The notes under the pieces were generated by a model that worked only from the letters and a program-made list of their open reading frames with translations, was not told where the DNA came from and searched no databases. A DNA stretch of 64,000 nt from Janthinobacterium lividum (GTDB lineage: Bacteria; Pseudomonadota; Gammaproteobacteria; Burkholderiales; Burkholderiaceae_D). The position numbers were made by a program, and so were the translations under genes. Positions within the stretch are counted from its first letter, which is position 1. Each line of letters begins with the position of its first letter. This document shows positions 43,140 through 51,754 of the stretch, one piece after another. Location: NCBI RefSeq assembly GCF_011601275.1, contig NZ_JAAOLY010000001.1:186001-250000 (forward strand), in the 5' to 3' direction.

Positions 43140-43589
43140 TTATTTTGCCAGATCGTTGCTATTCTGTCCGTTCTTCTGCAGGGAGTCGCGGATTTCACGC
43201 AGCAGGACGATGTCTTCCGGTGTGGCCGGTGCTGGCGCCGGCGCGACCGGTTCGCTGCGGCGGGCCTTGTTCATCAGGCGCACCATCTGGAAGATGATGA
43301 AAGCGAGAATGACGAAATTGAGCAGAATGGTCAGGAAGTTACCGTAGGCCAGCACGGCGCCCGCTTTTTTCGCTTCCACCAGGGTCAAAGTGGTGGCTTG
43401 CCCATTCAGGGGCAGGTAGTAATTGGCGAAATCGAGGCCGCCGAAAATGCGGCCGATAGGCGGCATGATCACGTCTTGCACCAGCGAATCGACAATCTTG
43501 CCGAAGGCGCCACCGATAATGACACCGACCGCCAGATCGACGACGTTACCCTTCATTGCAAATTCTTTAAATTCTTGCATCATTGCCAT
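43140..43589 (-). CDS. mscL: Large-conductance mechanosensitive channel
   Basis: Homopentameric emergency valve of the inner membrane. The 149-aa protein has the N-terminal amphipathic helix ([20 protein letters not shown]), TM1 through [14 protein letters not shown]2 [23 protein letters not shown] and a C-terminal cytosolic helix. It starts at 43589 or one of two Met codons within four residues. A promoter is visible 36 bp upstream. Confidence 0.97.
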   Translation of the reverse strand: MAMMQEFKEFAMKGNVVDLAVGVIIGGAFGKIVDSLVQDVIMPPIGRIFGGLDFANYYLPLNGQATTLTLVEAKKAGAVLAYGNFLTILLNFVILAFIIFQMVRLMNKARRSEPVAPAPAPATPEDIVLLREIRDSLQKNGQNSNDLAK

Positions 43590-43624
43590 GAATTTCTCCT
43601 TCGGATAGATATAAAAACATGCCG

Positions 43625-43653
43625 ATCATACTATTGATTCCTGGGGACACCAA
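43625..43653 (-). promoter_or_regulatory. Sigma-70 promoter of mscL
   Basis: TTGGTG (43653-43648) and TATGAT (43630-43625) on the minus strand with exactly 17 bp between, 36 bp before the mscL start. Four of six and five of six match to consensus. Confidence 0.65.
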
Positions 43654-43785
43654 CTTGTGGTTGCCGGCAGGACCAATTCCGGCACAGCCATGCGCATCTA
43701 GTTCGAAAGAACTAGCCACCTCCTGCAAAAGTATATAAATTATGGTACAAGCAACGTTTTTGTTTTATTCGTTGTTTGCTTCACT

Positions 43786-43791
43786 TATAAT
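43786..43791 (+). promoter_or_regulatory. Consensus -10 box for petABC
   Basis: TATAAT upstream of petA; no clear -35 at 17 bp (TTTTAT is there; TTGTTT is at 20 bp). It would produce a leader of about 200 nt. Confidence 0.45.
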
Positions 43792-44001
43792 TTGCGGTTG
43801 CCAGAAGTGGCTTTTTCACTTCCGGATAATCAACAAGAAACTGGCACGGGCTGCGCCATTGGCCGAAGTTCCGCAGGGATGTTGCCACGTTACCGTACAA
43901 AGATGCGGATCGCGGCAATCAGTGGGATAGAGCTTCGGCGACGGGTTTTTCGCGGCTGCCACTCATAATAAAGATTCGCATTTTGACTGATTGGGGTTTG
44001 C

Positions 44002-44610
44002 ATGAGTAACGAAAAGCAGGTCGATTCAGGCCGTCGCGGCTTGCTCGTCGCCACGTGCGCGGCGGGCAGTGTAGTTGGATTGGCAACCGCGGGAGCCTTG
44101 GTAAGCACCTTCCAGCCGTCGGAGCGCGCGAAAGCGGCTGGCGCGCCGGTCGAAGTAGACATCACCACCTTGCAACCCGGCGAAATGCGCACCGTCGAAT
44201 GGCGCGGCAAGCCGGTCTGGATCCTGAAGCGCACGCCGGAAATGATCGCGTCCCTGAAAAAGACCGACGGCAAAGTCGCCGATGCCAATTCCCAACGCAA
44301 TCCCGCCGAATTCACGCCTGAATACTGCATGAACGAGGCGCGCTCGATCAAGCCTGAAATCCTCGTCGCCGTCGGCATCTGCACCCACCTGGGCTGCTCC
44401 CCTTCCTCGAAATTTGCCCCCGGCCCGCAACCGTCGCTGCCCGATGACTGGGAAGGCGGCTTCCTGTGCCCTTGCCACGGCTCCACCTTCGACATGGCAG
44501 GCCGCGTGTTCAAGAACAAGCCGGCGCCGGACAACCTGCAAGTGCCGCGTCATATGTATCTGAGCGACACCAAATTGCTGATAGGTAAAGACGAGAAAGG
44601 CGAGGCTTGA
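44002..44610 (+). CDS. petA: Ubiquinol-cytochrome c reductase, Rieske iron-sulphur subunit
   Basis: Carries the Rieske [2Fe-2S] cluster of complex III. The 202-aa protein starts with a Tat-type anchor ([19 protein letters not shown]) that also serves as the TM helix. The cluster ligands are in CTHLGC and CPCHGSTFD, with the GP loop (APGPQPSLP) that covers the cluster. Family insertion between the two boxes is as in betaproteobacteria. The stop TGA overlaps the region just before petB. Confidence 0.97.
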   Translation: MSNEKQVDSGRRGLLVATCAAGSVVGLATAGALVSTFQPSERAKAAGAPVEVDITTLQPGEMRTVEWRGKPVWILKRTPEMIASLKKTDGKVADANSQRNPAEFTPEYCMNEARSIKPEILVAVGICTHLGCSPSSKFAPGPQPSLPDDWEGGFLCPCHGSTFDMAGRVFKNKPAPDNLQVPRHMYLSDTKLLIGKDEKGEA

Positions 44611-44612
44611 TC

Positions 44613-46025
44613 ATGGCTGCTTTCAAAGAGACGAAATTCCCGGCAGACGCTCCCGTCGCCGAAAAAGCGCTGGGCTGGGTCGATGACCGCTTTCCCCTGA
44701 CCAAGCTGTGGAACGACCAATGGGGCAAATACTACGCCCCGAAAAACTTCAATTTCTGGTACATCTTCGGCTCTCTGGCCATGCTGGTGCTGGTCTTGCA
44801 GATCGTCACCGGCATCTTCCTGACCATGCACTACAAACCGGATGCGGCCCTGGCCTTCAATTCCGTCGAGTACATCATGCGCGAAGTACCGTGGGGCTGG
44901 CTGGTGCGCTACATGCACTCGACGGGCGCCTCGGCCTTCTTCATCATCGTCTACCTGCACATGACGCGCGGCCTGCTGTACGGCTCGTACCGCAAGCCAC
45001 GTGAGCTGATCTGGCTGTTCGGTTTCGCCATCTTCCTGTGCCTGATGGCCGAAGCGTTCTTCGGCTACCTGTTGCCATGGGGCCAGATGTCGTACTGGGG
45101 CGCCCAAGTGATCGTCAACCTGTTTGGCGCCATCCCGCTGATCGGCCCTGACCTGTCGCTGTGGATCCGCGGCGACTATGTTGTTTCCGACGCGACCCTG
45201 AACCGCTTCTTCGCCTTCCACGTGATCGCCATCCCGCTGGTACTGCTGGGCCTGGTTGCAGCGCACTTGATCGCCCTGCATGAAGTGGGTTCGAGCAATC
45301 CGGACGGCATCGAAGTGAAGGAAAACCTGGGCGCCGATGGCCACCCGGTCGATTCCATTCCATCGCATCCGTACTACACCGTGCATGACCTGTTCGGCGT
45401 ATCGATCTTCCTCGTCATTTTCAGCGCCGTCGTCTTCTTCGCGCCGGAAATGGGCGGTTACTTCCTGGAATACAACAATTTCCTGCCAGGCGACTCGCTG
45501 AAGACCCCGCTGCACATCGCGCCAACCTGGTACTTCACGCCGTTCTACTCGGTGCTGCGCGCCACCACGGCCGACTTCATGTACGTGCTGATGGGTGTCG
45601 TGGCTGCCTACGTGGTGTTCATCTGGCTCAAGTCGCGCCTGTCGACGATCGTCAAGTCGGTCATCGCCGGCATCGCCCTCGTCGCCATCATCGGCATGCT
45701 GCCGCAGGTGCTGGACGCGAAATTCTGGGGCGTGGTGTTCTTCGGCGGTTCCGTCGTGATCCTGGCGTTCCTGCCATGGCTCGACCATTCGCCCGTGAAA
45801 TCGATCCGCTACCGTCCGACCTGGCACAAATACATCTATGCCATCTTCGGCCTGTCGTTCCTGATCCTCGGCTACCTCGGGACCCAGGCGCCAACGGATA
45901 CCAAGACCATCGTGTCGCAAGTGTGCACACTGATTTACTTCAGCTTCTTCCTGCTGATGCCATGGTGGAGTGCCATGGGCAAGTTCAAGACCGTGCCGTC
46001 GCGTGTGACGTTTCACCCGCACTAA
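44613..46025 (+). CDS. petB: Ubiquinol-cytochrome c reductase, cytochrome b subunit
   Basis: Core membrane subunit of the bc1 complex holding hemes bL and bH. The 470-aa protein is a full-length cytochrome b (b6 plus subunit IV fused). Heme-ligand His residues are visible in RYMHSTGAS and VYLHMTRGL and on helix D ([20 protein letters not shown]). The Qo motif PEWY is here PTWYFTP, the usual variant. I use the ATG at 44613 (MAAFKETKF); a TTG at 44607 overlaps the petA stop. Confidence 0.97.
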   Translation: MAAFKETKFPADAPVAEKALGWVDDRFPLTKLWNDQWGKYYAPKNFNFWYIFGSLAMLVLVLQIVTGIFLTMHYKPDAALAFNSVEYIMREVPWGWLVRYMHSTGASAFFIIVYLHMTRGLLYGSYRKPRELIWLFGFAIFLCLMAEAFFGYLLPWGQMSYWGAQVIVNLFGAIPLIGPDLSLWIRGDYVVSDATLNRFFAFHVIAIPLVLLGLVAAHLIALHEVGSSNPDGIEVKENLGADGHPVDSIPSHPYYTVHDLFGVSIFLVIFSAVVFFAPEMGGYFLEYNNFLPGDSLKTPLHIAPTWYFTPFYSVLRATTADFMYVLMGVVAAYVVFIWLKSRLSTIVKSVIAGIALVAIIGMLPQVLDAKFWGVVFFGGSVVILAFLPWLDHSPVKSIRYRPTWHKYIYAIFGLSFLILGYLGTQAPTDTKTIVSQVCTLIYFSFFLLMPWWSAMGKFKTVPSRVTFHPH

Positions 46026-46061
46026 GCCGCTCTCACGCCACGCTCAAAGGACATACATCAT

Positions 46062-46826
46062 ATGAAGATTGCAAAAAAACTGCTCGCCATCCTGGCCCTC
46101 GTGCCCGCCATGGCTCTCGCCAGCGAAGGCGGCTTTCCGCTGGACAAGGCGCCTGACCGCCAGACCAACATGGCAGCGCTGCAGCATGGCGCCAAATTGT
46201 TCGTCAATTATTGCTTGAATTGCCACTCTGCCGTGTCGATGCGCTACAACCGCCTGCGCGACCTGGGCTTGACGGAAGACCAGATCAAGCAGAACTTGTT
46301 GTTTACAAGTGATAAAGTGGGCGACCTGATGACGACAAGCCTGGCAGCGCAGGACGCCAAGGCCTTCTTTGGCGTCGTACCGCCGGATTTGTCGGTAATT
46401 TCGCGCGCGAAATCATCTTCCGCTGGCACAGGCGGCGACTACCTGTATACTTACCTGCGTACGTTCTATAAAGACGACACTCGTCCGACCGGCTGGAACA
46501 ACATGGTCGTGCCGAATGTTGCCATGCCGCATGTATTATGGGAATTGCAAGGTGTCCAGACTGCCAAGTTCGTGGAAGAGAATGATCCGCACGAAGCTGG
46601 CAAGAAGATCCACAAATTTACCGGCTTCGAGCAGGTCAAGCCAGGTACGTTGAACAAGATCGAGTATGACAATGCGGTAGCCGACCTGGTCGGCTACATG
46701 GAGTGGATGGCCGAACCGGCACAGCAGACACGCAAGCGCCTGGGCGTGTGGGTGCTGCTGTTCCTGTCGGTCTTTGCTCTGCTGGCATGGCGCCTTAACG
46801 CGTCGTTCTGGAAGGAAGTCAAATAA
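46062..46826 (+). CDS. petC: Ubiquinol-cytochrome c reductase, cytochrome c1
   Basis: Periplasmic c-type cytochrome that takes electrons from the Rieske protein. The 254-aa protein has a signal peptide cut near ALAS, the heme site CLNCH (in NYCLNCHSAVSMRYNRL), the distal Met region PDLSVISRAKS with PNVAMPHVLW, and a C-terminal TM anchor (LGVWVLLFLSVFALLAWRL). It completes the petABC operon; ribosome site and 36-bp spacing fit. Confidence 0.97.
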   Translation: MKIAKKLLAILALVPAMALASEGGFPLDKAPDRQTNMAALQHGAKLFVNYCLNCHSAVSMRYNRLRDLGLTEDQIKQNLLFTSDKVGDLMTTSLAAQDAKAFFGVVPPDLSVISRAKSSSAGTGGDYLYTYLRTFYKDDTRPTGWNNMVVPNVAMPHVLWELQGVQTAKFVEENDPHEAGKKIHKFTGFEQVKPGTLNKIEYDNAVADLVGYMEWMAEPAQQTRKRLGVWVLLFLSVFALLAWRLNASFWKEVK

Positions 46827-46894
46827 GTGAGGCGCCGGCCATAGGCCGGTTTATGCCTGTTTCTGCGTTGTCCGCATGAGTGGACAAGCGACCT

Positions 46895-46928
46895 GGGGTG
46901 AGCCGTTCGCGGCTTCACCCCCTTTGTT
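46895..46928 (+). terminator. Hairpin between petC and sspA
   Basis: GGGGTGA-GCCG pairs with CGGC-TCACCCC around TTCG, with one bulge, followed by CTTTGTTTC. The T-tract is interrupted; partial termination with read-through to sspA is likely. A second hairpin CCGGCC-ATA-GGCCGG lies at 46835-46849. Confidence 0.65.
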
Positions 46929-46946
46929 TCTAAGGAACTATAAAAA

Positions 46947-47558
46947 ATGATGGTTCTCTATTCGGGTACAACCTGCCCATTTTCGCAACGCTGCCGCCTG
47001 GTTCTGTTTGAAAAAGGCATGGACTTCGAAGTGCGCGACGTCGACCTGTTCAACAAACCGGAAGACATTTCGACCATGAACCCGTATGGCCAGGTGCCTA
47101 TCCTGGTCGAACGCGAACTGATCCTGTATGAATCGAACATCATCAACGAGTACATCGATGAGCGCTTCCCGCATCCGCAACTGATGCCGGCCGATCCGCT
47201 GATGCGTGCCCGCGCGCGCCTGATGCTGTTCAATTTCGAAAAAGAACTGTTCGTGCACGTGCACGTGCTGGAAAGCGAACGCGCCAAGGGCAACGACAAG
47301 GCCCACGACAAGGCACGCGCGGAAATCCGCGACCGCCTGACGACCCTGGCGCCGCTGTTCCTGAAAAACAAGTACATGCTGGGCGACGAATTCTCGATGC
47401 TCGACGTGGCTGTCGCGCCGCTGCTGTGGCGCCTGGACCACTACGGCATCGAACTGTCGAAGACGGCTGCACCGCTGATGAAATACGCCGAACGCATCTT
47501 CTCGCGTCCTGCCTATATCGAAGCACTCACTCCTTCGGAAAAAGTGATGCGTCGTTAA
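46947..47558 (+). CDS. sspA: Stringent starvation protein A (GST-fold)
   Basis: RNA polymerase-associated protein needed in stationary phase and acid tolerance. The 203-aa protein has a GST-like fold: thioredoxin half beginning VLYSGTTCPFSQRCRLVLFE, motif GQVPILVERELILYESNII, and a helical C-terminal half. It is catalytically inactive as a transferase in characterised homologues. It is followed by sspB, its usual partner, and preceded by petABC, the order found across beta- and gammaproteobacteria. Confidence 0.96.
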   Translation: MMVLYSGTTCPFSQRCRLVLFEKGMDFEVRDVDLFNKPEDISTMNPYGQVPILVERELILYESNIINEYIDERFPHPQLMPADPLMRARARLMLFNFEKELFVHVHVLESERAKGNDKAHDKARAEIRDRLTTLAPLFLKNKYMLGDEFSMLDVAVAPLLWRLDHYGIELSKTAAPLMKYAERIFSRPAYIEALTPSEKVMRR

Positions 47559-47676
47559 AAGATATTCCCGGCAGGCGGCGCTTGCCGGGACATTTTGCGT
47601 CAGCAGCCAGTCTTTTGAATTACCGGTGCGCCTGCCTCATGTTTGACGGCGGCGCTCCCGCCTCACAGTGCCTACC

Positions 47677-48189
47677 ATGTCTGAAATCTCAACCAAACCT
47701 TATATGCTGCGCGCCATCTACGAGTGGTGCACCGACAGCGGCTACACGCCTTATCTCGCGGTCAAAGTCGATTCGCGCACCACGGTACCGATGGAATACG
47801 TGAAAAAAGGCGAAATCGTGCTCAACATCAGCTTCGGCGCCACCAGCGGCCTGAAGATGGACAACGACGCCATCCGTTTCCACGCCCGCTTTGGCGGCGT
47901 CTCGCGCGAAATCTACGTGCCGGTCGACAACGTCATGGCCATCTACGCCAACGAAAACGGCCAGGGCATGGCCTTCGAGCCCGTACTGGGCAACGATGAC
48001 CCCGACGCGCAACCGACGGACAGCCCGGCGTCCGCCGACGTCCCGCCGCCAGTGCTCGCCCCGACCGCCAGCGCCCCGACCCTGTCGTCCGTGCCGACCA
48101 GCTCCCCCGAACAACGCGACAACGCCACGCCCGGCGACGACGAGCCACCAAAAAAAGGCGGCCGTCCGACCCTGACACGCATTAAATAG
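47677..48189 (+). CDS. sspB: ClpXP protease specificity-enhancing factor SspB
   Basis: Adaptor that tethers ssrA-tagged proteins to ClpXP. The 170-aa protein has the SspB substrate domain (PYMLRAIYEWCTDSGYTPY, VLNISFGATSGLKMDNDAI, FHARFGGVSREIYVPVDNVM), a Pro/Ala/Ser-rich linker of about 55 residues and the C-terminal XB peptide (GRPTLTRIK) that binds the ClpX N-domain. The ATG at 47677 gives the family start; an ATG nine bases earlier is possible. Confidence 0.96.
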   Translation: MSEISTKPYMLRAIYEWCTDSGYTPYLAVKVDSRTTVPMEYVKKGEIVLNISFGATSGLKMDNDAIRFHARFGGVSREIYVPVDNVMAIYANENGQGMAFEPVLGNDDPDAQPTDSPASADVPPPVLAPTASAPTLSSVPTSSPEQRDNATPGDDEPPKKGGRPTLTRIK

Positions 48190-48191
48190 CG

Positions 48192-48197
48192 TATAAT
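48192..48197 (+). promoter_or_regulatory. Consensus -10 box for tRNA-Thr
   Basis: TATAAT 18 bp before the tRNA; the -35 would lie within the end of sspB and is weak (CTGACA, short spacing). A G/C-rich discriminator follows, usual for stable RNA genes. Confidence 0.6.
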
Positions 48198-48215
48198 TCG
48201 CAACGCGCAGTTTTT

Positions 48216-48291
<76 letters not shown>

Positions 48292-48307
48292 GAATTTAGC
48301 AGGAAAT

Positions 48308-48345
48308 CAAAGGGTTACAGATATCGCATCTGTAGCCCTTTGTCG
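48308..48345 (+). terminator. Hairpin downstream of tRNA-Thr
   Basis: CAAAGGGTTACAGAT pairs with ATCTGTAGCCCTTTG (one G-U), 17 nt after the tRNA; a short T-containing tail follows. Probably terminates the tRNA transcript. The 216 bp from the tRNA to 48508 contain nothing else I can support. Confidence 0.7.
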
Positions 48346-48508
48346 TTTCCGGGGGTATTTGCCGCGATTTTTCTGCACTCGTCACAGGCCCGGCATTTCC
48401 AGGCTTCAGCGGCAGCAGGCGAAGCGGCGTGAATGCATGATGCAGCAGCCATGCCAAAGTCCGATTGCGTCAGATCCCTTAGATTCGCGGCCATGCAATG
48501 CGCACGGT

Positions 48509-49501
48509 TTATTTGACGCGCGTGGTGTAGTCGAGCGGCATCCACTGGAAGCCCTTGCCTGCGGCTTGCAGACGTCCCAGGCCGGGGAAGGGCAAATGGC
48601 TGCCGCCCAGGAGGTCGCCGGACGCGGCCGCCCGCTGAAACACGGCCAGGCGGCTGGCCCGGGCGGCGTTGCGCTCGACGTCAAACACGATGGTCACATC
48701 GGGCCGGCTGAACTGCACCGGACCGACGTGGATGAGGTCGCCAATCAGGAGCAGCCGCTTGCCCTGGCTTTCGACCTGGTAGACCGTGCTGCCTGCCGTG
48801 TGGCCGTAGGCGGAAGCTGCCGATATGCCCGGTACGATCTGGGCGCCAGCGCTGAATGGCTGGTATTTGCCTGCATTGATATACGGCGTCAGCAACGCCG
48901 TTGCCGCATCAAAAAACTCCAGGTCGCTCGCAGGCGCGGCCTTTCTTGCTTCGGTCGACAGCCAGTAGCCGGACTCGCGCTGGTCGGCACGCACGGTTGC
49001 ATTGGGAAACGCCAGCTGGCCGTCCGACATCAGTCCCCCGATATGATCGGAATGCAGGTGGGTAAGCAGCACGTCATCGATCTGGCTCGTCGTGTAGCCC
49101 GCTGCCTCGATATGCCGCACCAGCTGGCCCAGCCGGCTGCCGAACAGGGCGCCGCCGCCCGTATCGATCAGCACGAGTTCCTTGCCCGTGTTAATCAGGT
49201 AGGCGTTAAATGATGTTTCAAGCGGCACCTCGAGGTGAAGCTTGGCAATATCAGCCCGGGTTTTTTGCGCGTCAGCGGACAGCAATGTATCGACAGGCAA
49301 GTCCAGCGTGCCATCGCTGAGGGCGGTAACTTCGAAGGCGCCGAGCATCATGCGGAAATATCCGGGCGCCTGGGTGCCGGCCATGGGCGCTGCGGCGTGC
49401 GACGTGGCCGGGATGGCGATACCGCCCGTTGCAAGGAGGGCGAATGCGGTGGAAACAAGCGCGCGGCGCACGGCACTGGCACGGAAATAATGACTGGACA
49501 C
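48509..49501 (-). CDS. Exported metallo-beta-lactamase-fold hydrolase
   Basis: A 330-aa member of the MBL superfamily, in the group of lactonases and organophosphate hydrolases. The N-terminus (ASAVRRALVSTAFALLATGG ending SHA-A) is a signal peptide, with a possible Tat-type RR. Zinc ligands are complete: THLHSDHIGG (HxHxDH), GHTAGS, GDLIHVG (Asp) and a late His (GSHLPF). The substrate cannot be read from sequence; quorum-quenching lactonase or methyl-parathion-hydrolase-like activity are options. It is divergent from a LysR regulator with a palindrome between. Confidence 0.85.
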   Translation of the reverse strand: MSSHYFRASAVRRALVSTAFALLATGGIAIPATSHAAAPMAGTQAPGYFRMMLGAFEVTALSDGTLDLPVDTLLSADAQKTRADIAKLHLEVPLETSFNAYLINTGKELVLIDTGGGALFGSRLGQLVRHIEAAGYTTSQIDDVLLTHLHSDHIGGLMSDGQLAFPNATVRADQRESGYWLSTEARKAAPASDLEFFDAATALLTPYINAGKYQPFSAGAQIVPGISAASAYGHTAGSTVYQVESQGKRLLLIGDLIHVGPVQFSRPDVTIVFDVERNAARASRLAVFQRAAASGDLLGGSHLPFPGLGRLQAAGKGFQWMPLDYTTRVK

Positions 49502-49521
49502 GGTTACTCCTGGGTTAGGTG

Positions 49522-49544
49522 GGGAGCTGTTACGATAAGCTCCC
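49522..49544. promoter_or_regulatory. Palindrome between the MBL hydrolase and LysR genes
   Basis: GGGAGCT (49522-49528) and AGCTCCC (49538-49544) are exact inverted copies 9 bp apart, in the 69-bp divergent intergenic region. A LysR-type regulator usually binds a dyad near such a shared promoter, so this is a candidate binding site. Confidence 0.5.
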
Positions 49545-49570
49545 GCATAAAATCATACAAATCGATTGTT

Positions 49571-50515
49571 ATGATGATCAATATCAGTGAGAACGATTTT
49601 CGCCACGTGGACTTGAATCTCATGGTCGCGCTCATGGTGCTGTTGCGCGAGCGTAGCGTCTCGCGGGCAGCGCAGCACCTGCACCTTGGCCAGCCGGCAG
49701 TCAGCGGCGCCTTGGCCCGCCTGCGTAGCCTGTTCGACGATGAACTGCTGGTGCGCGCAGGTGGGAAGATGTTGCCCACTCCGCGCGCACTCGAACTGGA
49801 ACGCACGGTCGGCCAGGCGCTGCACGCCATGCATGCCGCCTTATTCCAGGTATCGTCGTTTGATCCGCTGACCGTTGCCAGGACGGTTACCATCGGCATG
49901 CCTGACTGGATCGATACATGGCTGTTACCGCCGCTACTGGCCGCGCTCAGCCGCAAAGCTCCCCACGTGCGTGTGCGCGTGCTTGAAACCGACCCTTACA
50001 CCGTCTCGGACATGCTGGCCAAGGAGACGATCGAGCTCGCTATCGGGGCCTTCGACCCAGGCGCGCCCTGGCAACGGCGTGTTGCGCTGGCGTCGATGGC
50101 GTTCCGCTGCGTTGGGCGCCCCGAGGTCATGGGCGCTGGCGGGCAAATGACGTTGCAAGAATATATCGGGCGCGCACACTTGCTGGTGTCGCACCGGGGC
50201 GCGTTTGAGGGGCGTGTCGACAAGGCGTTGGCAGCGCTCGGATTGACGCGCAACGTGATGTATACAAGTCCGCACTTCTCCTCACTGCCCAGGGTGCTGC
50301 AGCGGGTCGATGCGGTGGCGGCGGTTCCGGAAGGCCTCGCGCCCATCTGGGAACATGATTTCGGCCTGGTCTCTGCCCCCATTCCACTCGATCTGCCGAC
50401 CATCGAGATCGCCCTCGTCTCCCACGCGACGCGCGACGGGGACGCGTTTGTGCTATGGATGTGCGACGTCATCAAGGATATAGTGCTCCGCCTTGCTGCC
50501 GGCAGTACGCAGTGA
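49571..50515 (+). CDS. LysR-family transcriptional regulator
   Basis: A 314-aa LysR regulator. The N-terminal winged helix (residues about 10-65) has DLNLMVALMVLLRERSVSRA and QPAVSGALARLRSLFDDELL, close to the NodD/NahR-like subgroup. The effector domain follows with GMPDWIDTWLLPPLLAAL and a putative ligand pocket. Start at ATG 49571 (or 49574). Divergent from the MBL hydrolase, which it probably controls; the inducer is unknown. Confidence 0.9.
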   Translation: MMINISENDFRHVDLNLMVALMVLLRERSVSRAAQHLHLGQPAVSGALARLRSLFDDELLVRAGGKMLPTPRALELERTVGQALHAMHAALFQVSSFDPLTVARTVTIGMPDWIDTWLLPPLLAALSRKAPHVRVRVLETDPYTVSDMLAKETIELAIGAFDPGAPWQRRVALASMAFRCVGRPEVMGAGGQMTLQEYIGRAHLLVSHRGAFEGRVDKALAALGLTRNVMYTSPHFSSLPRVLQRVDAVAAVPEGLAPIWEHDFGLVSAPIPLDLPTIEIALVSHATRDGDAFVLWMCDVIKDIVLRLAAGSTQ

Positions 50516-50660
50516 GCAATCGCATTACCACAATACGTTTCCCGGACATTTTGCACGCTGTGCTGCAGTGCGCCATGACCGGCGCGGCGTTTCGGTGCAC
50601 TATTGGCATGCCTGCGAAGAACAAATTTCGATGTCTGACTTGCCTACCTGGAGAAACATC

Positions 50661-50867
50661 ATGTCCGCACATACCTATAAATTGATCGAGCTGGTCGGCA
50701 CATCCACCGAAAGCAGCGACCAGGCGATACGCGATGCCATTGCCAAGGCGGCGCTCACGGTCAAGCATATGGACTGGTATGAAGTGACGGAATCGCGCGG
50801 GCATATCGTCGACGGCAAGGTGGCGCACTTCCAGGTCACCCTGAAGGTGGGCTTCCGGCTCGAATAG
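50661..50867 (+). CDS. Dodecin (flavin-binding)
   Basis: A 68-aa protein that forms a hollow dodecamer storing FMN/riboflavin or related ligands. The sequence YKLIELVGTSTESSDQAIRD, the core DWYEVTESRGHI with the flavin-stacking Trp, and QVTLKVGFRLE are the standard dodecin pattern. The ATG at 50661 has GGAGAAAC upstream; the reading frame upstream (from 50493) is not coding by composition. Confidence 0.93.
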   Translation: MSAHTYKLIELVGTSTESSDQAIRDAIAKAALTVKHMDWYEVTESRGHIVDGKVAHFQVTLKVGFRLE

Positions 50868-50880
50868 CAAGGCGGCGCGC

Positions 50881-51192
50881 TCAGCGTCGCCCAGGTACTC
50901 CCCGGCTCTCCAGCCACTCGCGGCCGCCGTTGTCCAGCGCGGTCTCGATGACCTTTTCCGGCAGGCTGTAGACGGTCGCCCAGCTAGCGCGGCCGTCCTG
51001 CGTGTTGGCGGGGAAACTGTGCGTCTCGATGGGCCAGTGGTATTTGCGTTTCAGCGCCTTGACGATGGCGGCCAGGGAAACGCGGCCTTGCAGCGGTTCG
51101 GCGCCGGACTGGTCGCGGTTCGACAGCAGCACGGCGAGGACCTGGCCGCGGCCCGTGCGTGCGCCGGGGAAAGTGGGGGGTTTGTTTGCCAT
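50881..51192 (-). CDS. Small protein with winged-helix-like sequence, function unknown
   Basis: A 103-aa soluble basic protein. The order VSLAAIVKALKRKYHWPIET, then a THSFPANTQDGRASWATVYS segment reads like a helix-turn-helix followed by a wing, and the start (PPTFPGARTGRGQVLAVLLS) is basic. I cannot name a family. It is convergent with dodecin (13 bp apart) and divergent from the next small gene. A DNA-binding role is only inferred from the helix pattern. Confidence 0.55.
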   Translation of the reverse strand: MANKPPTFPGARTGRGQVLAVLLSNRDQSGAEPLQGRVSLAAIVKALKRKYHWPIETHSFPANTQDGRASWATVYSLPEKVIETALDNGGREWLESRGVPGRR

Positions 51193-51341
51193 GGCCTATT
51201 TTACCGGGCACGGCGCGATGTGCCGCACCTTTGATCTGGCGCAAACGCCGCAGCGGCTTTGCGGCCACGATGGGCGTTCCGCCAGACTGCCGGCGCCCCT
51301 CCGGCGGCCTGGGCTTGATACAAGGGGCAAAGGAGGACATC

Positions 51342-51716
51342 ATGCACAGCCTGAACATCCACGCCATGCAATGGCAGCCCGTTGCCGATATTTCCGCCGT
51401 TAATCCGCTGCTACCTGAGGACCTGGCCTGCTTTCGCGAACTGCGCGACGTGCTGCAACGCTATGGCGCGCTCGACCGCTTCGGCATTTCCCTGATCCAC
51501 CGCCATTTCGACATCGCCGATGACGAAGAATTGATGGAGTACACGGATGCGGAAGCACGCACCCTGACGGTAAAGCCTGTCAAGAAAAGCGACATCGACT
51601 GGCAGCACACGACGATTACCAACTGGAAACTGACAGAAGACGAGGAGGTGGCCCGCATCGGCTGCGGCTGCGCGCGCAATTCGGGCGGCCACTTGGGCTA
51701 CCACCGCGGTACCTGA
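51342..51716 (+). CDS. Conserved-looking hypothetical protein, 124 aa
   Basis: Soluble, mildly acidic protein. AGGAGG lies 6 nt before the ATG, the best ribosome site in this part. It opens [18 protein letters not shown] and contains [20 protein letters not shown] and a CxC near the C-terminus ([12 protein letters not shown]) that might bind metal. I recognise no family. It lies 38 bp before the SDR gene on the same strand, so the two may be co-expressed. Confidence 0.6.
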   Translation: MHSLNIHAMQWQPVADISAVNPLLPEDLACFRELRDVLQRYGALDRFGISLIHRHFDIADDEELMEYTDAEARTLTVKPVKKSDIDWQHTTITNWKLTEDEEVARIGCGCARNSGGHLGYHRGT

Positions 51717-51754
51717 GCCAGCCTTTGACTATCCTGTTCCTGAAAGGTCCTGCC

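Larger units (their letters stand above)
43590..44001. other. Divergent intergenic region mscL/petA, 412 bp
   Basis: No supported gene; a 62-codon frame at 43742 lacks a ribosome site and overlaps the petA promoter. It contains the mscL promoter (43625-43653, minus), a TATAAT box for petA (43786-43791, plus), and about 200 bp of putative petABC leader. AT content is higher in the first half. Confidence 0.6.

Noticed and set aside
43842-43857. GG-N10-GC sigma-54-like word before petA
   Set aside because: Only the GG and GC spacing fits; the -12 half is GC-rich and not TTGC-like, and a TATAAT lies upstream.
43742-43930. 62-codon ORF before petA
   Set aside because: Starts without a ribosome site and spans the petA -10 box.
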